Shown: positions 55,641 to 64,000 of the stretch, piece after piece
How positions within the stretch are numbered: position 1 is the stretch's first letter
How the letters are laid out: every line of letters starts with the position of its first letter
Assembly: GCF_002234675.1 (NCBI RefSeq)
Contig: NC_019864.2
Location: 21,330,582 to 21,394,581, forward strand
Origin: Oryzias latipes
Taxonomy: Eukaryota; Chordata; Actinopteri; Beloniformes; Adrianichthyidae
Length of the DNA: 64,000 nt
Direction: 5' to 3'
The notes under the pieces: generated by a model
Seen by the model: the letters and a program-made list of their open reading frames with translations, nothing else
What the model was told of the DNA's origin: nothing
The model's database searches: none
Made by a program: the position numbers and the translations under genes

Positions 55641-55648
55641 TATAAATA
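55641..55648 (+). promoter_or_regulatory. TATA box of chgH
   Basis: TATAAATA, 58 bp upstream of the ATG, directly preceded by a CRE-like TGACGT (55636-55641). Transcription would start near 55670. Confidence 0.8.
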
Positions 55649-55705
55649 GAGCAGGAGAGGGAAATTTACACTCAGGGACCCATCAGGTCAGAAAGCTGTG
55701 GGACC

Positions 55706-58381
55706 ATGGCAAGGCACTGGAGTATCACGGTTTTTTCCGCACTAGCTCTGCTATGTTCTTTCCTGGGGACCGAAGTGGACGCTCAAAAAGGCAACCCTCA
55801 AGACCCTAAGGTTCCATACCCTCCATACTATCCACAGCCGAAGCCTCAGGACCCTCAACACGTTTCGCCGCCTTACTACCCAGGGAAGCCACAGAACCCT
55901 CCTCAGAAGCCTTCGAATCCTCAGTATCCTTCGTATCCTCAAACTCCTCAGAATCCTCAGGTTCCTCAAAATCCTCAGGTTCCTCAGAATCCCCAGTATC
56001 CTTCGTATCCTCAGAATCCTTCGTATCCTCAGAATCCTTCGTATCCTCAGAATCCTAAGCTGTTTCAAGATGGGAAGCCTAGCAATCCTCAGCAGCCCCA
56101 GGTTCCCCAGTACCCATCAAAGCCTCAGCCCCCTCAGAATCCTCAGGTCCCCCAGTACCCATCAAAGCCTCAGCCCCCTCAGAATCCTCAGGTCCCCCAG
56201 TACCCATCAAAGCCTCAGCCCCCTCAGAATCCTCAGGTCCCCCAGTACCCATCAAAGCCTCAGCCCCCTCAGAATCCTCAGGTCCCCCAGTACCCATCAA
56301 AGCCTCAGCCCCCTCAGAATCCTCAGGTCCCCCAGTACCCATCAAAGCCTCAGCCCCCTCAGAATCCTCAGGTCCCCCAGTACCCATCAAAGCCTCAGCC
56401 CCCTCAGAATCCTCAGGTCCCCCAGTACCCATCAAAGCCTCAGAACCCCCAGTACCCATCAAAGCCTCAGTACCCCCAGGCCCCTCAGCAGCCTCAGAAC
56501 CCCCAGTACCCATCAAAGCCTCAAGATCCAGGCAAGAACCCAAATACACCTCCCATTGGTCCTCCCCCTCCCAAGAGCTGTGAAGTGCCCCGCGATGTGA
56601 GAGTCCCCTGTGGAGTTCCAGACATCTCTCCTTCTGCATGTGATGCCATAGACTGCTGCCACGATGGCCAATCCTGCTACTTTGGAACAGGAGGTAAGTG
56701 GTTGCTCTGACTGCTATGTCCAGAGGCTTCTTATGAGATGACAGCTGATTGATGCAGTCGCTTCTCCAATCTATTTCTTCTAGCAACCGTTCAGTGCACC
56801 AAGGATGGACACTTCATCGTTGTGGTGGCCAAGGATGTCACCTTACCTCACATTGACCTGGAAACTATTTCCCTATTGGGCCAGGGTCAAGACTGTGGAC
56901 CTGCTGACTCTAATTCAGCTTTCGCCATCTACTACTTTCCCGTCACTTATTGCGGCACTGTTGTCATGGTAACACTGAGTTCTATTTACATCTAAAAGCA
57001 TTGAAGATTTTTTTTGTCTCACCTCTATTTTTTTAACCATTCAAAGGAAGAGCCTGGGGTTATAGTCTATGAAAACCGGATGACATCCTCTTATGAAGTG
57101 GGAGTTGGACCGCTTGGAGCTATTACCAGAGACAGTTCCTTTGAGTAGGTCATCATTTGTGCACAAAATCAAATAGATTTACTAATGTTTTATGGGCAAA
57201 TATTTATGGGCAAAAACATCAAATCATGCAACAGAGTGTATTAACACAGTCCTTTTTGTCAGGCTGCTCTTTCAGTGCAGATACCGTGCAACATCTGTTG
57301 AAACTCTGGTCGTGGAAGTGCAGCCACCGGATAGTCCTCTTTCCATTGCTGAGCTTGGACCCCTCAATGTGTACTTGCAAATTGCCAATGGGCAGTGTCA
57401 AACAAAGGGTTGCGACGAAGGTCAGTGCACAGTAGTCTGGCAGAGACAGTATGTTTGTCAAACGTTTGAAAAAGCTGCATGTCGTAACGTTTGTTTGCTG
57501 CCACAGCGGCGGCAGCCTACACCTCTTTCTACACGGATGCTGACTATCCTGTGACAAAGGTACTGAGAGATCCTGTCTACGTGGACGTACAAATCCTTGG
57601 CAGAACGGATCCAAATCTGGTTCTGACTCTTGGACGCTGTTGGGCAACCACAAGCCCCAATGCTTTCAGCCTGCCCCAGTGGGACATTTTGATTGACGGG
57701 TAAAGAAAAACACCAATTCATCCCATAAAGACCATTTTTTGTTCAAACAAAACTCAGAATCTTGCATATTTTAAAATCGTCTGGTTTAATGAAATCTACC
57801 ATTGTTCTTTTACCATTCGAATTTATTCAAAAGCCTTTGCTGAAGCAAAAATTACTTCTGCTTTACCTTTCTCCGTCTAGGTGTCCATATGCAGATGATC
57901 GTTACCTGTCCGCGTTGGTTCCAATTGATCATTCCTCTGGTCTGCCATTCCCAACTCATCACAGTCGCTTCCTGTTCAAGATGTTTACTTTTGTTGATCC
58001 TCATTCAATGGAACCACTAAGGGAAAAGGTGAGTTCTAAATTACTTTGAGAACAACTTCTTCTTCTCAGATAAAGTTTTAACTGGCCTTCTAACCTGTAT
58101 TTTTCTACCAGGTGTATATTCACTGTAGCACAGCTGCATGCGTTCCAGGACAAGGAGTCAGCTGTGAACCCTCATGCAGCAGAAGAAGTAGGAGTCTAAT
58201 TTATAATCTTTCATACTTTTTGTAATCAACGTGACCACTAATCACTGACTATGTTTTATGTCTCTTTGTAGAAGGTAGAGATACTGAAGCTGTGGCCATT
58301 AGAACGGATGAAAGAAGGGTTGTGGTATCGTCTGGAGAAGTGCTCATGCTCGCCGCCGCTGACGAACCATCTGAACAGTGA
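55706..58381 (+). CDS. chgH: Choriogenin H (egg envelope ZP protein precursor)
   Basis: Coding exons: 55706-56693, 56784-56968, 57047-57144, 57263-57420, 57507-57699, 57881-58028, 58112-58187, 58272-58381. They total 1956 nt (651 aa). A signal peptide (residues 1 to about 27, MARHWSITVFSALALLCSFL then GTEVDA) is followed by a Pro-Gln-rich repeat region (to about 285). A trefoil domain starts at Cys292 (CEVPRD...CDAIDCCHDGQSCYF), then comes a ZP domain (FELLFQCRY, GRCWATTSP, DGCPYADDRY, VYIHCS). After SCSRRKGR the tail VVVSSGEVLMLAA would be removed on processing. The Pro-Gln repeats are cross-linked by transglutaminase when the chorion hardens in fish. Medaka ChgH is liver-made and oestrogen-induced, which fits the upstream element. 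All splice sites are canonical and no break was seen. Confidence 0.96.
56096..56440 (+). repeat. 45-bp coding tandem repeat in chgH
   Basis: Seven full 45-bp units encode PQVPQYPSKPQPPQN and a partial eighth follows. Units 2 to 7 are almost identical at the DNA level, which suggests recent expansion or conversion. The long open frames seen here in other frames and on the - strand are by-products. Confidence 0.95.
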
Positions 58382-58446
58382 ACCGACAGAAGCTCCAGTG
58401 TTCAGAAAAAATAACATTTTGAAAATCTGTTTCATCATGGGTCAAA

Positions 58447-58452
58447 ATTAAA
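58447..58452 (+). terminator. Candidate polyadenylation signal of chgH
   Basis: ATTAAA 66 nt after the stop codon; no AATAAA is nearer. Confidence 0.45.
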
Positions 58453-59135
58453 TGCATAAAATGAAAAAGCTGTTGCAGATGTTTGAAATGTGTTCCAAAA
58501 AACATCTAAATAAGACAAATTACATCAATAACAAGTTAACTACATTTGTTCATGTAGAAAAAAAACCTTTCTTCAAAATGTCTTTACCAAACAATTCAGT
58601 GTGTCTCTTTTCTAGGTCTATATTTAAGGGTCAAGTGCGACTGTATTTAGTGCAACATCACAAACATAAAGTCCGATAATCCATTTCACCTTTAACATGT
58701 TTTTACTGTCAAACCTTTTCCAGTACATAAAAACACTGCAAACAAAGATTAATACGATCAATTAAAAAAAAAATCCAGTATAGCTACGCAACTAAATTAA
58801 CAATAAAAAAAAACATATTATAAACTGTTTTAATATCTTAACATGTTTTATAAAACATTTCAGTACCCTGTTATCAGTTTTTAGATCACAGTACAGGTCA
58901 ACCCTTGTCAAATACTGGATAAATAAACAAAAAACGATTGGCAAAAAAATCTGGGTTAATGCAGGGTACGCTCACATCTGTGGAGACAAAAACAATTATT
59001 TTAAAAATGAGCTGGACAGCTACTCAGCAATCTGCGATTGTTCTTTTCTGCTTTTAATTTGTTGAAGTAAAAATGTGAATACATAATTTACCTTTTGACA
59101 TTTAGAAAACAGTTGTACCGGTTGTACCAGCAGTA

Positions 59136-59360
59136 GTACCAGCTCAGTGGCCTTGGGGTTGAGTGTCTTGTGACTGGAATGTCGTGAGTTCAAATCCAGG
59201 CCGAATTATACCAAAGACTCTAAAAATGGGACCCAATGCCTCCCTGCTTGACATTCAGCATTAAGTGGTCGGATTGGGTGGTTAAACCACCAAATGGTTT
59301 TAGAGCGTGGCTGTGTCTGTAGCTCACCGCTCCTCCAGGGGACAGGAGGATCCGTCACCT
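59136..59360 (+). repeat. tRNA-derived SINE-like repeat, copy 2
   Basis: Contains the B-box-like 'gagttcaaatcc' and 'ataccaaagactctaaaaa' shared with 10720-10858. Here the body is longer and ends near 'cctccaggggacaggagg'. Confidence 0.6.
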
Positions 59361-60491
59361 AAGTGTGTGACAGATGATGGGATTTTAACTTTTCTAGGAA
59401 GAATTTGGGATGCATGCATGTTTACATGAGGAAGTCAGATTTCTGTGAGCACCTATGATAAGCTTTGGCCATTTGAGGTTAAACCTTTTTTTGTTTTTTT
59501 CTATGAGCGTGTTGGGTTTAGCCCAAGTTTCTGAGTCATGGAGTTGGAAAAAATAATCCCCACTGAGTGTTTTTCAAGATGAGGTATTTGTAAAAAGTTT
59601 TTCAAGCTTGTGAAGCACAAACATGAAAGAACGATGCATTCACCTGGTTTTAAATTGGCAAAATGTGGTGTGGACAAAGATTGGGAGAGTGCAAAACTGA
59701 CCTTAAGATGTGACGTGTTCTCATATGTAGATTATTAGTAATAACTTTCTTTGGATTACATTTTTTTCCCCAAATAAACAAAAACATAAAATAACACAGG
59801 CAAAATACATAGATAAAAAAACGTTTATAAAGAATTAGGCAGGTACAACAAAAAAGGTCTCCAGTCCTCTAGCAGAAAATTAACAAAAGAGTTGACTCAG
59901 ACAAAAAACGGGTGTTGTTTCCTTTTTTTTAAGTCACACAAACAATGGTTTTACAACACAACTGATGTAAATGAGCAACAAATACATTAAGTTTTAAGCC
60001 CATGCAGGCACTTATCTGTACTAAAAAACTAAAATGTGAGTCTGCACGCAGATTTGTTACCATTCTTTGTTGCATTGCCCCAATCACATGATTGTAGTGT
60101 TGGTTCATTTTCCCTGAAGAACATCTGCTCTGCCTAAACCTGGAACATTGCATCATTGAAAAACAAACACCAAGGACAAATAAAATGTAAGGTTACCGTG
60201 ACTGTATTGGGGTCTTATAAACTGGATGTTGTTCTTATCAGTTCATTTCCATGTGCCATCTGATACTGAGAAAACAAAGTCCAGTGTAATGTGTTGCTGT
60301 ATTTTTTGCAAAAATTACTGGTAGAGTAGTTACAACCAATTTCTTTTGAGAGATAAAAGGAACTCATGCAACCATTTTAAGTGCCTTACCTGTGTGTCAT
60401 TCACAGTTTATTTAACCTCAAGGAGTGGGATATTTTAACTGGTAGCAAATTAAAGCATAAATTGAATGTACTTTATCTGTATATTATACTA

Positions 60492-60766
60492 GGGCTGCAC
60501 TGTGATGTAGTGGTCAGCACTCTCACTTCCAGAAGGCCCCTTGTTTGAATCCCGACAGACCTTTTCTGTGAAGAGTTTCCATGTTTTCCCCGAACACGTG
60601 CTCTCCGGCTTTCTCAGTCCTAAAACATGTTTCATTGCTTAATTGGTGATTCTTAATTGTCCCTACGTGTGAAAGTGTTGACCTGTAGCAGACCGTTCAA
60701 CAGTAACTGGGATAGGCTCCAGCATCACCATGTTGAGCAGGTTTGGAAAATGATTGGATGGATGGA
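60492..60766 (+). repeat. SINE-like fish repeat with GGATGG tail
   Basis: Head 'gatgtagtggtcagcactctc', B-box-like 'tttgaatccc', body 'gataggctccagc', tail 'ggatggatgg'. It is of the same family as 53960-54412. Confidence 0.65.
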
Positions 60767-61959
60767 AAATGTTGTTCAAAAATTAAATAGTAGAGAAATT
60801 GTAAGTAGCCAGTTAAACTTCTGTGTCTTAGAGCAAAAATTGAGTGTTATGCAAAAAGTATGTGACTAATACATTGCAATGTTTACCAAAATAATCACAG
60901 TATTTTATCAGTGGCTTTAAAACAAGGTCCAGAAGAGTCCATTTATTCTTTATTTTTAGAATTTACCTGTGGTCTATTAAATTTATAAAATCTTAAAAGT
61001 ATGTAAAAATAAATTTCACCAGTTTTTCTTTTATATTGAATAATTTTTAATAGATTTTAGAAGTATAAAAAAGAAGAAAAACACAAAAATGAAAGGAAAT
61101 ACAAATCACTGCCATGCTTGAATAACAAAAAAACTCATCTATAATTATAACCAATAACCAAAAAGTTGTTCAAACATCTTGTACTCAAGCATTATTGTTG
61201 TAAACATAAGAAGCTTCCAATCCCGCTAAATAATAAAGACAAAAAACAAAGTTACCAATGTTCCATTTTTCCTTTGTTTTGGAAAAAGAGATGAAAATTA
61301 TTTGCAAATATTTTTTATTTATTTTTGTTTTCAAGGACACATATAAAGAAAAGGTCATGTATAAAAATAAGGGAGCCTTTTCATACTTACTGTGACACAA
61401 TATTTACTGCAGTAAAAACCTTATCAAAAGCAGGAGTTACCATTCATACAGCTGACAACATAAATACAAGAGGTGTGACACAGAGAGGGAAGTAGAAGGG
61501 GGAAAAAAGATCAAATGAAATCCAGCAACACCTCTAGAATACCACATCTGCTCACTGAACAAATGAGATGTGAAATTAAACTGTGGAATTCAAAGAGAAC
61601 CTTAATGTTTTAAATCCCAACACCTCCTTTTTGTGCATCCATACTCGGTGATTGTTTTCCACAAACAGTTTAGCTTCTGTGCAGTTTTCCTCTGTAGGTT
61701 TTTTCTTCTTCTGCAGCTGCTTTATAAACTCTAAACACATACTTGTGCATACACCAATCAGTGAGCATAAACTTGTAATTGTAACAGAAAAAGAAACTGA
61801 GGCAGGGCGGGGATCGTTCCCCTCCAAAAAAAACCTAAAGATATGCACAGAGCTGTGAGTCTGCTGCTCTTTTTTCCCCAGATGGAAACAGGAAGGCGCT
61901 CCACTACAGTCTGAGCCAAACAGCTCGGCTGGTTTGACTTTTCTCTGCTCCACGCCTCT

Positions 61960-62440
<481 letters not shown>

Positions 62441-63130
62441 TCAGTGCTTCTCAAATAGTGGGATGCGTTGCCGGGGGGGGGGGGCGCAGTAGTAGCGGTT
62501 TTAGGCACAGGTAATACGGGCAATTGCCCGGGTGACAGCGGCTTGGTGCTTGGAAAAAAAATCTGTGACACTAGTGATCAACTATTGTAATATCACAGTT
62601 TTTGTAACAGCCTGAAACCTTTGAACTGAAGTCCCGTGCAGCTGCGCTCCTGTCACACACGGGCTCGCGTGTGTGAGAAGGAAAGGGGAGGGGGTAGTGG
62701 GCTCTGGCTGAGACGGTCGAAGCGCTGCCTAGATTGCGCAACACCAGGATCATCACATACCTTTACATTACTCAGCTCATGCTAATAATGTCACTCTTTA
62801 TTAACTATTGTAGACATTTTGATGACGGGTCTTTTTTTTCCGATTACATTTAAATTTAGAATCAGAATTTTTTTATTTTAATTTTTAACTTGTATGATTT
62901 TAGTGGTGCAGTAAGGAAAGAGAACAGGAGATGCCAAATTATTTCAAAAAGCATTTAAAGTGCATTAAACAAGAAGGCGCCACTACTTTAACCAATACTA
63001 AATTAGCAAAAGAAGGTGAAAGAAAAAAGTTCATTTTAGTTGTAAATGTCAAAACTGCAAGGTTAAATAGTTTGTACCCAGAAAATAGTTACTTTAGATT
63101 AAGACAATGTGAAGAGAGAGGGTGTCGGTA

Positions 63131-63777
63131 CCATAACCATTCGGCCTGCAACAACTGTTCGGGGTCCCTCGACTAGTGCTGACGTCACATTATGTGATTG
63201 GCTGTCCGTTGGTCCGACGACGTGTCAGATAGTGATTGGTCTGGACAAATGACTATCCTTTTTTTTTTACAAATTACTATTCTACCATAGAAGAAGATAT
63301 TATGCTGTCCGTTGTAAACAAACACAGCTCCGACACAGCAAGATTATCTTCTAAACGTGCTTTTATTATTGTTAAGATTATTATTAAGTGCATTGCAGCC
63401 GAACGGACTGCGGTCCAAACCCTTCTCCGGACCGCACACTTAAACAAAGCACCTTCCCTGCCTGCAAACACGAAGCTACTAGACACCAGCTGCTCTGATC
63501 AGAGACATGGTTCGCTTGTGTGGAGCAGCCGGTTCATTCCAACAGCCACAGATATTTTTACAAATTGGGTTGTGGCAAAATATCTCTATAAACACTATGA
63601 AGAATAATGTCAGACACAACTTATGAGGGAAAAGAAATTAAGGTTACAAAAGGAAACATGAAATGAAAATATGTAGATCTCCACGCTACGTAGTTTGTCC
63701 AAGTGGGGTTACCGTAGTGTGACGTTATCCTCAGTCGAAAGGACCCCGAACGGTTGTGGCAGGCAGAATGGTTATGG
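63131..63777. mobile_element. Non-autonomous TIR transposon (about 650 bp)
   Basis: Inverted ends of about 60 bp: 63131-63189 (ccataaccattcggcctgca...) and 63718-63777 (...ggttatgg inverted). They match with roughly one change in six. The ends include 'cgttcggggtcc' and 'acgtcaca'. A 123-codon frame inside (63236-63607) has no recognised domain. The superfamily is unknown. Confidence 0.75.
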
Positions 63778-64000
63778 TTCACACAGGCGCACTAAAGGCT
63801 CCAAACAGAAACCTCTATGCCAACATTCACAATCCAAACAACAGAAGACAGTTTAAAGGTTAAAAAAAAGGTGTGTAGAATAAAGATCTTAATAAAATAA
63901 ATATGTATTTTAAGGGCACGCTTTGTAGTTTTTTCTCTGGTCTCACTGCACAGAACACAGAACAGATGGATCCCAGTAAATTAACAGGAATTTGCATTTC

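Larger units (their letters stand above)
58382..61959. other. Gap between chgH and tmem263-like exon
   Basis: A likely chgH polyadenylation signal (ATTAAA) lies at 58447-58452. SINE-like repeats occupy 59136-59360 and 60492-60766. The right part is presumably 3' UTR of the tmem263-like gene (- strand). No other gene was recognised. Confidence 0.5.

Noticed and set aside
56070-56786. Long open frames in chgH on another + frame (176 codons) and on the - strand (235 codons)
   Set aside because: Both are created by the 45-bp repeat, which has no stop in several frames; the chgH frame has signal peptide, trefoil and ZP domains.
62571-62756. 61-codon frame on the - strand as a first exon of tmem263
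   Set aside because: No similarity to the TMEM263 N-terminus and no fitting donor; the region looks like transposon sequence.

Overview
The window reads as nuclear DNA of a ray-finned fish, most likely medaka (Oryzias) or a close relative. The grounds are long intron-rich vertebrate genes with GT-AG junctions, many fish-type dispersed repeats, and a choriogenin H gene whose signal peptide and Pro-Gln repeats look like the medaka egg-envelope protein. Species is an inference; no search was run.

Layout from left to right: (1) 3263-9564, + strand, an AHCYL2/IRBIT-type gene (16 coding exons, 5' end not certain). (2) 9565-20201, no protein gene recognised, but on the - strand at about 15350-15794 lies the conserved sensory-organ microRNA cluster miR-183/miR-96/miR-182, with both hairpin arms of each recognisable. 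(3) 20202-27029, - strand, complete ube2h (7 coding exons, 183 aa). (4) 27030-29372, head-to-head gap full of microsatellites. (5) 29373-33839, + strand, complete klhdc10 (10 exons, 423 aa). (6) 35486-51505, - strand, a complete 20-exon cation/proton exchanger (cax1-like, 743 aa), tail-to-tail with klhdc10. Its introns hold a dead Tc1 transposon, LINE and SINE pieces, a hAT-like element and a stray myosin heavy chain exon. (7) 55706-58381, + strand, complete choriogenin H (8 exons, 651 aa) with an oestrogen-response-like element and TATA box upstream. (8) 61960-62258, - strand, the last coding exon of a tmem263-like gene, followed by transposon-like sequence to the window end.

AHCYL2, the miR-183 cluster, UBE2H and KLHDC10 also lie close together on human 7q32, so this part is an old conserved block; cax1, chgH and tmem263 are not part of that human order. 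The genes do not form a pathway: they are an IP3-receptor/ion-transport regulator, an E2 enzyme, a Cul2-type substrate receptor, an endomembrane Ca2+/H+ antiporter, an oestrogen-induced liver egg-envelope precursor and a small membrane protein.

Exon models were built by hand from splice signals and family similarity. The coding lengths of all complete models are multiples of three, which supports them. No prokaryotic-style system, CRISPR array or clearly new biochemical system was seen. The least expected items are the orphan myosin exon, a five-copy terminal-inverted-repeat family that carries a conserved acidic mini-ORF in three copies, and the hidden microRNA cluster.
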